A DNA stretch of 64,000 nt from Pseudooceanicola nanhaiensis DSM 18065 (GCF_000688295.1 NZ_JHZF01000013.1:434001-498000); one strand, 5' to 3'; positions 17,288 through 26,530 are shown, numbered from the stretch's first letter. The notes: generated from the sequence alone by a model not told the origin. Numbers and translations are program-made.

Positions 17288-18376
17288 ATGGGCGAGCGGG
17301 TCATCCTTGGGCTGGAGAGCAGCTGCGACGACACCGCCGCGGCCGTGATCCGTGGCACCCCGGGCGCCGCCGTGATCCTGTCGTCCGTCGTCGCGGGGCA
17401 GGCCGATCTGCATGCGCCCTTCGGCGGCGTGGTGCCGGAGATCGCCGCCCGCGCCCATGCCGAGAAGCTCGATGGATGCGTGGCGCAGGCGCTGGCCGAG
17501 GCGGGGCTGACGCTCGACCGGATCGACGCGGTCGCCGTCACCGCGGGGCCCGGGCTGATCGGCGGCGTCCTGTCGGGCGTGATGTGCGCCAAGGGCATCG
17601 CCGCGGGCGCCGGTCTGCCGCTGATCGGCGTGAACCACCTTGCGGGCCATGCGCTGACGCCCCGGCTGACCGATGGCGCGGATTATCCCTATCTGATGCT
17701 CCTGGTCTCGGGCGGGCATTGCCAGTTCCTGATCGTCTCCGGCCCCGACGACTTCCGCCGCCTCGGCGGCACGATCGACGACGCACCGGGCGAGGCCTTC
17801 GACAAGACCGCGCGCCTGCTGGCCCTGCCCCAGCCGGGCGGGCCGTCGGTCGAGGCGGAGGCGGCGCTTGGCGATCCGGGGCGTTTCCCCTTCCCGCGCC
17901 CGCTGCTCGACCGGCCCGGCTGCGACCTCAGCTTCTCGGGGCTGAAGACGGCGCTTCTGCGGACCCGGGATGCGGTGATGCAGGACGGCAGGCTGAAACG
18001 CTCGGACCGGGTCGATCTCTGCGCCGGGTTCCAGGCGGCCGTGACCGAGGTTCTGGCCGAGAAGACCCGCCGCGCCATCGCCGAATACCTCGTGTCAGAG
18101 CCTGAAACGCCGCTTCTTGCCGTCGCTGGCGGGGTCGCCGCGAACCGGCCGATCCGCGCCGCGCTTGAGCGGGTCGCGCAGGAGAACGGCCTCGCCTTCC
18201 TCGCGCCGCCGCTGCGGCTCTGCACCGACAACGCGGCGATGATCGCCTATGCCGGGCTGGAACGCATGGCGGCGGGGGCGGTTGACGACATGACGCTGGT
18301 CGCCCGGCCCCGCTGGCCGCTGGACCGCGCCGCGGCGCCGATGATCGGCAGCGGAAAGAAAGGGGCCAAGGCATGA
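17288..18376 (+). CDS. tsaD: tRNA N6-adenosine threonylcarbamoyltransferase TsaD
   Basis: TsaD transfers the threonylcarbamoyl group to A37 of tRNAs reading ANN codons, working with TsaB, TsaE and TsaC. The 362 residues start at ATG 17288 ([16 protein letters not shown]) and include the metal-binding NHLAGHAL motif, the [14 protein letters not shown]-fold loop and, near the end, [14 protein letters not shown] and [12 protein letters not shown]. The length is normal for the family. The gene overlaps gpsA by four bases (ATGA), so the two are translationally coupled. TsaE, which activates TsaD, is encoded 10 kb downstream. Confidence 0.97.
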   Translation: MGERVILGLESSCDDTAAAVIRGTPGAAVILSSVVAGQADLHAPFGGVVPEIAARAHAEKLDGCVAQALAEAGLTLDRIDAVAVTAGPGLIGGVLSGVMCAKGIAAGAGLPLIGVNHLAGHALTPRLTDGADYPYLMLLVSGGHCQFLIVSGPDDFRRLGGTIDDAPGEAFDKTARLLALPQPGGPSVEAEAALGDPGRFPFPRPLLDRPGCDLSFSGLKTALLRTRDAVMQDGRLKRSDRVDLCAGFQAAVTEVLAEKTRRAIAEYLVSEPETPLLAVAGGVAANRPIRAALERVAQENGLAFLAPPLRLCTDNAAMIAYAGLERMAAGAVDDMTLVARPRWPLDRAAAPMIGSGKKGAKA

Positions 18377-19332
18377 CGGGAGTGATCGGCGCAGGGGCAT
18401 TCGGCACGGCGCTGGCGGTGTCGCTGGCCCTCGGCGGACGGAAGGTGGTGCTCTGGGCGCGGGACGCGGAGGCCGTCGCCCGGATGAACGATACGCGCGA
18501 GAACCCGCGCCTGCCCGGCGTGACCCTGCCCGAAAGCCTGGTCGTGACGGATGATATCGGCTCTCTTTCGGGGGATTTCCCCCTTCTGCTGGCCGTGCCG
18601 ATGCAGAAACTGCGGGACGCGATCCGCGCCCATGCAGCGGTGCTGGACAATCGCCCGCTGGTCGCCTGCTGCAAGGGGATCGAGCTGTCCACCGGCCTCG
18701 GCCCCTCCGAGGTCATCGCGGAAGAGCTGCCCGCCGCCACGCCCGCGCTGCTCACCGGGCCCAGCTTTGCCGCCGACATCGCCCGCGGGCTTCCGACCGC
18801 GCTGACCCTCGCCTGCGCGCACGGGCCCTGCGCCGAAGAGCTGCAGCAGGCCCTCTCGGCGCCGAACCTGCGGCTCTACCGGACCGAGGACGTGACCGGG
18901 GCCGAGACCGGCGGCGCGATGAAGAACGTCATCGCCATCGCCTGCGGTGCCGCCATCGGCGCGGGCTACGGCGAAAGCGCGCGTGCCGCGGTGATGACCC
19001 GCGGCTATGCCGAGATGGTCCGCCTGGCCGTGTCCCGCGGGGCGCATGAGAACACGCTCGCCGGGCTGTCGGGCTTCGGGGATCTCGCGCTCACCTGCAC
19101 CTCCGAGCAATCGCGCAACTACCGTTTCGGCCGCGCCATCGGCGAGGGACAGAGCTTCGATCCCTCTGTCACGGTCGAGGGCGCCGCGACGGCCCACGCG
19201 GTGCAGGAGGCGTCCCGCAAGCGGGGTGTCGACATGCCGATCACCGAGGTCGTGGTTGCGCTGATCGACGGGAAGGTGGACATGGAAACCGCGCTCGGGA
19301 TGCTTCTGTCCCGCCCGCTCAAGGAGGAATGA
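18373..19332 (+). CDS. gpsA: Glycerol-3-phosphate dehydrogenase [NAD(P)+]
   Basis: GpsA reduces dihydroxyacetone phosphate to sn-glycerol 3-phosphate for phospholipid synthesis in the cytoplasm. The 319-residue protein has the N-terminal dinucleotide-binding [10 protein letters not shown], the CKGIE substrate motif, [11 protein letters not shown], the catalytic lysine in [13 protein letters not shown], and [14 protein letters not shown]. The start codon lies inside the tsaD stop. The stop is immediately followed by the YciI gene, whose ribosome site AAGGAGGA overlaps the gpsA end, so tsaD-gpsA-YciI-EVE looks like one transcript. Confidence 0.97.
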   Translation: MTGVIGAGAFGTALAVSLALGGRKVVLWARDAEAVARMNDTRENPRLPGVTLPESLVVTDDIGSLSGDFPLLLAVPMQKLRDAIRAHAAVLDNRPLVACCKGIELSTGLGPSEVIAEELPAATPALLTGPSFAADIARGLPTALTLACAHGPCAEELQQALSAPNLRLYRTEDVTGAETGGAMKNVIAIACGAAIGAGYGESARAAVMTRGYAEMVRLAVSRGAHENTLAGLSGFGDLALTCTSEQSRNYRFGRAIGEGQSFDPSVTVEGAATAHAVQEASRKRGVDMPITEVVVALIDGKVDMETALGMLLSRPLKEE

Positions 19333-19333
19333 C

Positions 19334-19606
19334 ATGCTGATCGCGCTCATCGCCCGGGACAAGCCCGGCGCGCTCCAGACCCGCAAGGACAACCGCGACG
19401 ACCACCTGCAATACATCGCCGAGACCGGCGCGGTCTTCCAGGCGGGCCCGCTCCTGGACGAGGCCGGAGAGATGTGCGGCTCGCTCGTCATCCTCGAGGT
19501 GGAGGACATGGCCGCGGCGCAGGCCTGGGCCGATGGCGATCCCTACGCCAGGGCCGGGCTCTTCCAGTCGGTCGAGCTGTCGGCCTGGAAGAAGGTCATC
19601 GGCTGA
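19334..19606 (+). CDS. YciI family protein
   Basis: This 90-residue protein has the YciI-like ferredoxin fold: ALIARDKPGALQTRKDNR, the conserved histidine in RDDHLQYI, GPLLDEAG, and the end DPYARAGLF with the usual late hydrophobic core. Members are small dimeric enzymes or modules; one relative removes HCl from chlorinated aromatics, but most have no known substrate. The ribosome site AAGGAGGA is strong. The gene sits between gpsA and the EVE-domain gene, overlapping the latter by one base, an arrangement I believe is frequent in related genomes. Confidence 0.88.
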   Translation: MLIALIARDKPGALQTRKDNRDDHLQYIAETGAVFQAGPLLDEAGEMCGSLVILEVEDMAAAQAWADGDPYARAGLFQSVELSAWKKVIG

Positions 19607-20028
19607 TGCGCTACTGGCTCTTCAAGTCCGAGGTCTCGACCTGGAGCTGGGACCAGCAGGTCGCGAAGGGCGAGGCCGGAGAGGAATGGGACGGCGTCCG
19701 CAACTACCAGGCCCGCAATTTCATGCGCGAGATGGAGGTGGGCGACCTGGGCTTCTTCTACCATTCCCAGAAGGAGAAGGAGATCGTCGGCATCGTCGAG
19801 GTCTGCGCCGCGGCGCATCCCGACAGCTCCACCGATGACGACCGCTGGGAATGCGTCGACATCCGCGCGGTGAAACCCCTGCCGAAGCCGGTGACGCTCG
19901 AGGATTGCAAGGCCGAGCCGCGGCTGAAGGACATGGTGCTGATCAACAACTCGCGCCTCTCCGTGCAGCCGGTGACCGAAGCGGAGTGGAAGATCGTCTG
20001 CGACATGGGCGGGGTCGGAAAGCTCTAG
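19606..20028 (+). CDS. EVE domain protein (Thy28 relative)
   Basis: The protein has 140 residues and is a single EVE domain, a PUA-like fold that binds modified bases in DNA or RNA. The N-terminus YWLFKSEVSTWSWDQQ is diagnostic, followed by WDGVRNYQARNFMREM, GFFYHSQKEKEIVGIVEV and a C-terminal LSVQPVTEAEW. In some defence systems this fold reads modified cytosines, but as a single-domain gene in a housekeeping operon a role in RNA or modified-base metabolism is more likely. The start codon overlaps the YciI stop (TGATG). It is the last gene before a 480-base gap. Confidence 0.92.
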   Translation: MRYWLFKSEVSTWSWDQQVAKGEAGEEWDGVRNYQARNFMREMEVGDLGFFYHSQKEKEIVGIVEVCAAAHPDSSTDDDRWECVDIRAVKPLPKPVTLEDCKAEPRLKDMVLINNSRLSVQPVTEAEWKIVCDMGGVGKL

Positions 20029-20443
20029 GCGGATCGGGTCACGGCACAGGTCCCGGCAGCGCAGGTGGATCGGCACCGCCATGCCGGGGCGCCACCGGCC
20101 ACGCCGTCTGCGGCTGTCGGACCATCGGCCTGATGCCGGACTTCTTCCCGGGATGAAAATGCAGGGGGCACGGCCGGACCGGAACCCCCTGCTCCCCGCA
20201 TGCTCCCACACACGCGTATCGAAAGGATCTCGGGCCGTCCTGGCCATCGGCTCCTCATAGCGCACGGGCGCGGTCCGGAGCAAAGGGTAAGTCCTTCGAA
20301 TTGTCGGCACCGCCACCGCCCGGACCCGTCGGAACCCTCTCCGGACCCGAGGATGAGCCGGTGGCGCGCCGGGGTGGATGGGGCAATCCCGGGCGCCTCG
20401 GGGCGGCTCCGCGACACGCTTGCGGCACATGGGGGACGACATG
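20029..20443. other. Intergenic stretch without a recognisable gene
   Basis: I see no convincing gene between the EVE gene stop and the ahcY terminator. Open frames here have atypical, Arg/Pro/Ser-rich translations and no ribosome sites. The only structures seen are the hairpin at 20161-20192 and the ahcY terminator at the right edge. Confidence 0.6.
20161..20192 (+). terminator. Hairpin downstream of the tsaD-gpsA-YciI-EVE run
   Basis: GCAGGGGG (20161-20168) pairs with CCCCCTGC (20185-20192) around a 16-base loop, 132 bases past the EVE gene stop. There is no T-run, so termination is uncertain. Confidence 0.35.
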
Positions 20444-20474
20444 AAAACGCCCCCGCAGCAACCTGCGGGGGCGT
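20444..20474 (-). terminator. Rho-independent terminator of ahcY
   Basis: On the minus strand ACGCCCCCGCAG and CTGCGGGGGCGT form a perfect 12-base stem (20474-20463 with 20458-20447) around a four-base loop, followed by a short T-run. It lies 35 bases after the ahcY stop. Confidence 0.9.
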
Positions 20475-20508
20475 CGGGTTCTCGGCCTCCGGCCGAAGCC
20501 GGCCGGGA

Positions 20509-21903
20509 TCAGTAGCGGTAATGCTCGGGCTTGAACGGGCCCTCGGGGCTCACGCCGATGTACTCCGCCTGGTCCGACTTCAGCTTTGTCAGCTTCACGC
20601 CGATCCGGTCGAGGTGCAGACGCGCGACCTTCTCGTCGAGGTGCTTGGGCAGAATGTAGACCTTGTTCTCGTACTCGTCGCCCTTGGTGAAGAGCTCGAT
20701 CTGCGCCAGCACCTGGTTGGTGAAGGAGGCCGACATGACGAAGGACGGGTGCCCGGTCGCGTTGCCGAGGTTCAGCAGGCGCCCTTCGGACAGCAGGATG
20801 ATCCGGTTGCCCGAGGGCATCTCGATCATGTCGACCTGGTCCTTGATGTTGGTCCACTTGTGGTTCTTCAGGTTCGCCACCTGAATTTCGTTGTCGAAGT
20901 GGCCGATGTTGCCGACGATCGCCATGTCCTTCATCTCGCGCATGTGCTCGATGCGGATGACGTCCTTGTTGCCGGTCGTGGTGATGAAGATGTCCGCCGA
21001 AGACACGACATCCTCGAGCGTGATCACCTCGTAGCCGTCCATCGCCGCCTGCAGGGCGCAGATCGGATCGACCTCGGTCACCTTCACCCGGGCGCCCGCG
21101 CCGCTGAGCGATGCGGCCGAGCCCTTGCCCACGTCGCCGTAGCCGCAGACCACGGCCACCTTGCCGGCCATCATCGTGTCGGTGGCGCGGCGGATGCCGT
21201 CGACCAGCGATTCCTTGCAGCCGTACTTGTTGTCGAACTTCGACTTGGTGACCGAGTCGTTCACGTTGATGGCGGGGAACGGCAGGTGGCCCTTCTCCAT
21301 CATCTTGTAGAGCCGGTGCACGCCCGTCGTGGTTTCCTCGGACACGCCCTGGATCATCGCGCGCTGCTTGACGAACCAGCCGGGGGTTTCCTTCATCCGC
21401 TTCCGGATCTGGGCAAACAGGGCCTCTTCCTCTTCCGAGGTCGGGGTGGCGATCAGCTCGTCCTCACCCTCTTCGACGCGGGCGCCGTAGAGGATGTAGA
21501 GCGTCGCGTCGCCGCCATCGTCGAGGATCATGTTCGCGCCGCCCTCCTCGAACTGGAAGATCTGGTCGGTGTAGGACCAGTAATCCACCAGCGTCTCGCC
21601 CTTCACGGCAAAGACCGGCACGCCGCTTTCGGCGATCGCGGCCGCGGCGTGGTCCTGGGTCGAGAAGATGTTGCACGACGCCCAGCGGACCTGCGCGCCG
21701 AGCGCGACCAGCGTCTCGATCAGGACGGCGGTCTGGATGGTCATGTGCAGCGAGCCGGCGATGCGCGCGCCCTTCAGCGGCTGGCTGGCGCCGTATTCCT
21801 CGCGCAGGGCCATGAGGCCCGGCATTTCGGTTTCCGCAATATCGAGTTCCTTCCGCCCGTAGGCAGCGAGTTTAATATCCTTGACGACAAAATCTTTGGC
21901 CAT
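20509..21903 (-). CDS. ahcY: Adenosylhomocysteinase
   Basis: AhcY splits S-adenosylhomocysteine to adenosine and homocysteine, relieving inhibition of methyltransferases. The 464-residue enzyme is the long bacterial form. Recognisable parts are [31 protein letters not shown], the NAD-binding [34 protein letters not shown], and the C-terminal KPEHYRY signature that closes the active site of the neighbouring subunit. The ribosome site GGAAGGAAG precedes ATG 21903. The gene is monocistronic with its own terminator. The 214-base gap to the divergent HD gene holds the promoter, with a possible weak TTGAAG/CTAGTC pair near 21962-21935. I saw no riboswitch fold in the leader. Confidence 0.98.
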   Translation of the reverse strand: MAKDFVVKDIKLAAYGRKELDIAETEMPGLMALREEYGASQPLKGARIAGSLHMTIQTAVLIETLVALGAQVRWASCNIFSTQDHAAAAIAESGVPVFAVKGETLVDYWSYTDQIFQFEEGGANMILDDGGDATLYILYGARVEEGEDELIATPTSEEEEALFAQIRKRMKETPGWFVKQRAMIQGVSEETTTGVHRLYKMMEKGHLPFPAINVNDSVTKSKFDNKYGCKESLVDGIRRATDTMMAGKVAVVCGYGDVGKGSAASLSGAGARVKVTEVDPICALQAAMDGYEVITLEDVVSSADIFITTTGNKDVIRIEHMREMKDMAIVGNIGHFDNEIQVANLKNHKWTNIKDQVDMIEMPSGNRIILLSEGRLLNLGNATGHPSFVMSASFTNQVLAQIELFTKGDEYENKVYILPKHLDEKVARLHLDRIGVKLTKLKSDQAEYIGVSPEGPFKPEHYRY

Positions 21904-22117
21904 GTGGCTTCCTTCCGAACGATTATGGAGCGCGGACTAGCACCCGCAGATTAAGCCTTCAATTACAGACACCGCGGTCATGTGCCAACCGGACTTTCCC
22001 TGCGCGGTTGCACGCTCACCGGTCGTCTTTGCCCGATTACGCGGCATCGGGCCCCTCCGCCGGTTGATTTCCCCCCCGCCTTCGCCGCAGATGGGCCGCG
22101 TTGGAACGGAGGCGGTG

Positions 22118-22714
22118 ATGGCGAAACAGGCGCGCGCATGGCAGCGGATGCTCTCGGGCCGCAGGCTCGACCTGCTGGATCCCACGCCGATGGACATCGA
22201 GATCGAGGACATCGCCCACGGCCTGGCCTTCGTGGCGCGCTGGAACGGGCAGACCTTCGGGGATTTCGCCTATTCGGTCGCCGAGCATTCCCTGCTGGTC
22301 GAGACGATCTTCGCCCGGATCGACCCGAAGGCGCCGGTGAAATGGCGGCTCGCGGCGCTGCTGCACGACGCGCCGGAATACGTGATCGGCGACATGATCT
22401 CTCCGGTGAAGGCCGCCGTGGGGCCGAGCTACGGAGAGCTGGACGCCCGGCTGACCACCGCCATCCACCTGCGCTTCGGCCTGCCCGCGGCGCTGCCGAA
22501 GACCGTGAAGCAGAAGATCAAGCGCGCCGACCGGGTCTCGGCCTGGATGGAGGCGGTCGCGATCGCGGGCTTCTCCGAGTCCGAGGCGGACGGGTTCTTC
22601 GGCCGCCCCGACCCCTCCTTGCGCGAGGGGCTGTCGATCCGCCTGCGCCCGCCGGTCGAGGCGCGCAACGATTACACCGCGCGGCACGCCGCGCTGCTGG
22701 AGGCCATGGGATGA
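22118..22714 (+). CDS. HD-domain hydrolase (YfbR-like)
   Basis: The protein has 198 residues from ATG 22118, which follows the ribosome site GGAGG; the longer open frame from 21980 is rejected because its first 46 residues are not protein-like. HD motifs are visible: the first His in VAEHSLLVE, then LLHDAPEYVIGDMISPVK. This arrangement is found in the YfbR and COG1896 metal-dependent phosphohydrolases, which remove phosphate from deoxynucleoside monophosphates. The exact substrate here is not known. It overlaps the following GNAT gene by four bases (ATGA). Confidence 0.88.
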   Translation: MAKQARAWQRMLSGRRLDLLDPTPMDIEIEDIAHGLAFVARWNGQTFGDFAYSVAEHSLLVETIFARIDPKAPVKWRLAALLHDAPEYVIGDMISPVKAAVGPSYGELDARLTTAIHLRFGLPAALPKTVKQKIKRADRVSAWMEAVAIAGFSESEADGFFGRPDPSLREGLSIRLRPPVEARNDYTARHAALLEAMG

Positions 22715-23181
22715 TCCACGTCCGCCGCGCAGGCCCGCTGGACGCCGGGGCCATGGCAGATCTGCTGAACGAGGTCATCGCCCGGGGCGGGACCACGGCG
22801 CTCACCCGGACCGACATGCTGGAATGGATGGAGCGCGACCCGCTCTCGATCTGGCACATCGCCGAAGATGGGGCGGGCGGGCTGCTCGGCTTCCAATGGG
22901 TCGACCAGCACGACCCGCAGCGGCGCGAGCGGCTGCACATCGCCACCTTCGCCCGGGTCGGGCGCACCGGGCTCGGGATCGGCTCGGCCCTGTTCGCCGC
23001 CACGCGCGAGGCCGCGCGGGAGGCCGGCGCCCGCGAGATCGAGGCCGAGATCCGGGCCGACAACGCGGGCGGCCTGGCCTATTACCAGAGCCGCGGGTTC
23101 GAGGACGCGGGTCGGCGCGAGGGCGTCCTGCTGGAGGACGGCAGCGTCGTGGACAAGGTGGTCAAGATCTACCGTCTGTGA
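22711..23181 (+). CDS. GNAT family N-acetyltransferase
   Basis: This 156-residue protein is a single GNAT domain that moves an acetyl group from acetyl-CoA to an amine. It shows IHVRRAGPLDAGAMADLLNE at the N-terminus, the acetyl-CoA loop RVGRTGLGIGSALFAATRE and the late ADNAGGLAYYQSRGFED motif. The acceptor is unknown; the phosphinothricin/amino-acid N-acyltransferase group is the nearest type by look. It is coupled to the HD gene by an ATGA overlap. Confidence 0.88.
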   Translation: MIHVRRAGPLDAGAMADLLNEVIARGGTTALTRTDMLEWMERDPLSIWHIAEDGAGGLLGFQWVDQHDPQRRERLHIATFARVGRTGLGIGSALFAATREAAREAGAREIEAEIRADNAGGLAYYQSRGFEDAGRREGVLLEDGSVVDKVVKIYRL

Positions 23182-23198
23182 CGCGGACCCTGCCCCTC

Positions 23199-23342
23199 TC
23201 ACGCCATCCTCGGCCTGGTCCCCGCGGGTTTCGCCTTGACCCACGCGGGCCAGCGCCACGGCTTCCGCTCCGGTTTCACGCGGATCTCCTGGGGCCGCAC
23301 CTGCATCGCCTTCAACATCTCGTCTGGTAGCCTGAGCATCAT
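23199..23342 (-). CDS. Possible small basic protein (46-47 residues)
   Basis: A short frame opens at two adjacent ATGs (23342 and 23339) preceded by GGAG, four and seven bases away respectively, and ends at TGA 23201-23199. The product begins MMLRLPDEMLKAMQV and is basic and tryptophan-containing (RKPWRWPAWVKAKPAG). Codons mostly end in G or C like real genes nearby. It has no membrane segment and no family I recognise. It lies divergently from the LysR gene, the usual position of a LysR target, but that link is inference. Confidence 0.45.
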   Translation of the reverse strand: MMLRLPDEMLKAMQVRPQEIRVKPERKPWRWPAWVKAKPAGTRPRMA

Positions 23343-23442
23343 CTCTCTCCGCCGCATGAACACGGTTTCTATGGACATATAGGCCCGCAGGCGTCAGACA
23401 CGGAGTCAGCAATTCTGCGCGATCCTTTAGTTCAGCTTGAAG

Positions 23443-24336
23443 ATGCCCGATCCCGACTGGCGCCACCTGCCCTCTCTCTCCGCGCTGCGCGCCTTCGAGG
23501 CGACCGCACGGCTTGACGGGTTCTCGGCCGCGGCGCGGGCGCTGAACGTCACGCCCGCCGCCGTCGCCCAGCAGGTCCGCGGGCTGGAGGCCGACCTCGG
23601 CGTCGCGCTGGTGATCCGGCAGGGCCGCGGCCTGGTCCTCACCCCCGAGGGCGCCCGGCTCAGCGCGGCGCTGGCCGAAGGCTTCTCGACCATCGCCGGG
23701 GGCATCGACGCGCTCCGCCACGACGAGGCGCGGCGTTCGGTGCGGGTCTCGACCACGCAGGGCTTCGCGCAATGGCTGCTGATGCCCGCGCTCAGCCGCT
23801 TCTGGGACACCCACCCCGAGATCTCGGTCTCGCTCGACGTGACGTCGACGCTGGCGGAGCTCGGCACCGGGGGGATCGACCTCGCCATCCGCTCGGGCGC
23901 GCCGAACTTCTCCTGGCCCGACACCGAGGCGGAGCTGCTGATCCGCTCGCGCTATATCGTCGCCGCCGCGCCGCGGATCGCCGCGCAGGTCCGCTCCGCG
24001 GAGGATCTGGGCCACCTGCCGTGGATCCTCGAGCCGAGAAACACCGCCGAGGGGGGTCTGCTGGCGAAGCTGGGGCTGGACCGGGACGCGCTGAGGATCA
24101 CCGAGATCGCGAGCCCGGTGCTCGAGGTCGGCTCCGCCGCGCAGGGCTACGGCCTGATGTTCGGGGTCAAGAGCATCCTGCAGCCCGAGCTTGACGCCGG
24201 CCGCCTCGTGGAGGTGCCGGTCGAAGGGCTGCCGGACGTGGGTTATTACATCGCCACGGCGCCGGGGCCCCGCCGGGCCCGGGTGCAGACCTTCATCGAC
24301 TGGCTGAAGCGCGAGCTCGGCAGCGGGGCCGCCTAG
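23443..24336 (+). CDS. LysR family transcriptional regulator (GcvA-like)
   Basis: The protein has 297 residues from ATG 23443 (an in-frame TTG lies six bases earlier). Residues 8-65 form the winged helix: LPSLSALRAFEATARLDG, then AAARALNVTPAAVAQQVRGL. The opening and the spacing resemble the GcvA subgroup. The C-terminal two-lobed effector domain spans about 90-295. The effector is unknown. Its target may be the small gene on the other strand or a distant operon. The stop codon is shared with the convergent regA gene through one CTAG tetranucleotide (24333-24336). Confidence 0.92.
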   Translation: MPDPDWRHLPSLSALRAFEATARLDGFSAAARALNVTPAAVAQQVRGLEADLGVALVIRQGRGLVLTPEGARLSAALAEGFSTIAGGIDALRHDEARRSVRVSTTQGFAQWLLMPALSRFWDTHPEISVSLDVTSTLAELGTGGIDLAIRSGAPNFSWPDTEAELLIRSRYIVAAAPRIAAQVRSAEDLGHLPWILEPRNTAEGGLLAKLGLDRDALRITEIASPVLEVGSAAQGYGLMFGVKSILQPELDAGRLVEVPVEGLPDVGYYIATAPGPRRARVQTFIDWLKRELGSGAA

Positions 24337-24881
24337 CGCGGCGAGCGTTTCGCAAGGATGCGCTGCAGGGTCCGGCGGTGCATGTTCAGCCGCCGCGCGG
24401 TTTCCGAGACGTTGCGGTCGCACAGCTCATAGACCCGCTGGATGTGCTCCCACCGCACGCGGTCGGCGCTCATCGGGTTCTCGGGCGGCGGCGGCAGCGT
24501 GTCGCTTCGGGCCAGCAGCGCGTTGGTGATGTCGGTGGCGTCGGCGGGCTTCGACAGGTAATCGGTCGCGCCGATCTTCACCGCGGCCACCGCGGTCGCG
24601 ATCGCGCCATAGCCTGTCAGCACCACGATCCGCGCATCGGGCCGCCGTTCGCGGATCGCCTCGACCACGTCCAGCCCGTTGCCGTCCCCCAGCCGCAGGT
24701 CGCAGACGGCATAGGCCGGCGGACGGGCGGTGGCGATGGCCTTGCCGGCGGCGACGGATTCGGCGGTCTCCACGGAAAAGCCGCGCTTTTCCATGGCCTT
24801 GGCCAGGCGTTTCAGAAAGGGCTCGTCATCGTCGACCAGCAGCAGCGACGGATCCGCGCCAAGATCAGGCTTGTCCGGCAT
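24333..24881 (-). CDS. regA: Redox response regulator RegA/PrrA
   Basis: RegA is the global response regulator that, with RegB, switches photosynthesis, respiration, carbon and nitrogen fixation genes with oxygen. The start is placed at ATG 24881 with GGAG six bases upstream, giving 182 residues. The receiver domain has the acidic pocket LLVDDDEPF, the phosphorylated aspartate in CDLRLGDGNG, LTGYG and the lysine in YLSKPAD. The proline hinge PPPPENP and the Fis-type helix-turn-helix ETARRLNMHRRTLQRILAK at the end are the RegA hallmark. It is divergent from regB, as in Rhodobacter, but the copper-chaperone gene senC/prrC that commonly accompanies regA is not downstream; the convergent LysR gene is there instead. 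Confidence 0.96.
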   Translation of the reverse strand: MPDKPDLGADPSLLLVDDDEPFLKRLAKAMEKRGFSVETAESVAAGKAIATARPPAYAVCDLRLGDGNGLDVVEAIRERRPDARIVVLTGYGAIATAVAAVKIGATDYLSKPADATDITNALLARSDTLPPPPENPMSADRVRWEHIQRVYELCDRNVSETARRLNMHRRTLQRILAKRSPR

Positions 24882-25037
24882 CACACATGCTCCCTTGTCC
24901 CGATGGTGGGTCGAAGAGTCTTATCCCGCCCGCCACCCCCCGTCAAACACGGGCTCCCGCGGCCCGGCGTGCGCCATTGCACCGCGCGGGTCCGCTGGCT
25001 AGGCTTTCGGGCGCAAGAAGAAGGGCGGACCCGCCGC

Positions 25038-26432
25038 ATGAGCCATCCCGACATCGGGCCCCTGAAGGGCCGCCAGCGCGGCAACTGGATCCGGCTGCGC
25101 ACCATCATCCTGCTCCGCTGGGGCGCCATCGCGGGCCAGCTCTCGGCGCTGCTGGCGGCCGGGCAGATCTATGGCCTGCAACTGGAATACGGGCTGTGCT
25201 ATCTCGTGGTCGGCGTCTCGATCGCGGGCAACCTGATCGCCACCGTCGCCTTCCCCGAAAGCAAGCGCCTGACCGAGGTCGAGAACCTCATGATGGTGCT
25301 CTTCGACCTGCTCCAGCTGTCGCTTCTGCTCTATCTCACCGGCGGGTTGCACAACCCGTTCTCGATCCTGATCGTCGGGCCGGTGACCGTGTCGGCCGCC
25401 GCGCTCTCGGCCCGGTCGGCGACCTTCGTCGGCCTGATCGCGATCACCGCCGCGACCCTGCTGGTGCCCTATCACCTGCCGCTGCTGACGGCCGACGGAA
25501 ACGAGATCCTGGTCGCGGACGTCTTCGTCTTCGGCAGCTGGCTGGCCATCGTCATCGCGGTGATCTTCCTCGGGATCTATTCCCGCTGGATCGCGGCCGA
25601 GATGCACAACATGTCGGACGCCCTGCAGGCCACCCAGATGGCGCTGGCGCGCGAGCAGAAGCTCACCGACCTCGGCGGCGTCGTCGCCGCCGCCGCGCAT
25701 GAGCTGGGCACGCCGCTGGCCACCATCAAGCTCACCGCCGCGGAACTGGCCGAGGATCTCGACGACCGCCCCGACATGCAGGAGGACGCCCGGCTCATCG
25801 CCCAGCAGGCCGACCGCTGCCGGGACATCCTGCGCTCGATGGGGCGCGCGGGGAAAGAGGACCTGCATCTGCAATCCGCGCCGCTGACCACCGTGGTGAT
25901 GGAGGCCGCGGAGCCGCATCTCGACCGCGGCAAGCAGGTGCATTTCGAGGAAGGGCCCGCCCCGGGCCACGACGGCCCGCAGCCGGTGATCCTGCGCCGT
26001 CCCGAGGTGGTGCACGGGCTGCGCAACCTGATCCAGAACGCCGTCGATTTCGCCCGCGCGAACATCTGGATCGAGGCGCGCTGGACCGGCGACACGGTCT
26101 GGGTCCGGATCATGGACGACGGGCGGGGCTATTCGCCGCAGGTCATCGGGCGGATCGGCGATCCCTTCGTCCGGCGCCGGCGCGGCAACGGCGACAGCCA
26201 GCGGCCGGGCTACGAGGGGATGGGGCTGGGCCTTTTCATCGCCAAGACCCTGCTGGAACGCTCCGGGGCCGCGCTGACCTTTGCCAATGGCGCCGAGAAA
26301 TACGAGGCGCCGGGGGAGTTTGCCGACCGCACCGGCGCCGTGGTCGAGGTGACATGGCCGCGCCGTAAGATCGACGCGGTGAAGGGCGACAACGCGATCC
26401 GCATGCGCGAGAACCGTCCGCTCGAAATCTGA
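25038..26432 (+). CDS. regB: Redox sensor histidine kinase RegB/PrrB
   Basis: The 464-residue sensor kinase starts at ATG 25038. Six membrane helices occupy about 30-195. The quinone-sensing motif GGLHNPF lies between helices 3 and 4. The H-box is AAAAHELGTPLATIK, and the redox-active cysteine is in QADRCRDILRSMG, the position of the Cys that forms a disulfide under oxidising conditions in the Rhodobacter enzyme. The ATPase domain has NLIQNAVDFA, DDGRGYS and GMGLGLFIAKTLLERSG. RegB phosphorylates RegA when the quinone pool is reduced. It is divergent from regA over 156 bases, where shared promoters must lie. Confidence 0.97.
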   Translation: MSHPDIGPLKGRQRGNWIRLRTIILLRWGAIAGQLSALLAAGQIYGLQLEYGLCYLVVGVSIAGNLIATVAFPESKRLTEVENLMMVLFDLLQLSLLLYLTGGLHNPFSILIVGPVTVSAAALSARSATFVGLIAITAATLLVPYHLPLLTADGNEILVADVFVFGSWLAIVIAVIFLGIYSRWIAAEMHNMSDALQATQMALAREQKLTDLGGVVAAAAHELGTPLATIKLTAAELAEDLDDRPDMQEDARLIAQQADRCRDILRSMGRAGKEDLHLQSAPLTTVVMEAAEPHLDRGKQVHFEEGPAPGHDGPQPVILRRPEVVHGLRNLIQNAVDFARANIWIEARWTGDTVWVRIMDDGRGYSPQVIGRIGDPFVRRRRGNGDSQRPGYEGMGLGLFIAKTLLERSGAALTFANGAEKYEAPGEFADRTGAVVEVTWPRRKIDAVKGDNAIRMRENRPLEI

Positions 26433-26464
26433 CCGCGGTGCGCGCCCTCCCGTCCCGGGCTTCA

Positions 26465-26480
26465 TTAACACTTCGTTAAC
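26465..26480 (+). promoter_or_regulatory. Full CtrA-type box upstream of the PAS gene
   Basis: TTAACACTTCGTTAAC matches the full CtrA site TTAA-N7-TTAAC exactly. It lies 51 bases before the PAS-domain gene start, within the short gap after regB. CtrA is the cell-cycle, motility and gene-transfer regulator of alphaproteobacteria. Confidence 0.6.
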
Positions 26481-26530
26481 CGTTGGCGCGGCATCCTGCG
26501 GGCTGGGGATGCTGAACGGGAGAAGTCTGG

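Noticed and set aside
20025-20417. Minus-strand frame in the gap before the ahcY terminator as a gene
   Set aside because: Composition is not protein-like, there is no ribosome site, and it would run through into the EVE gene.
21904-22010. SAH or SAM riboswitch in the ahcY leader
   Set aside because: No matching stems or conserved loops were seen on the minus strand, and the leader is short.
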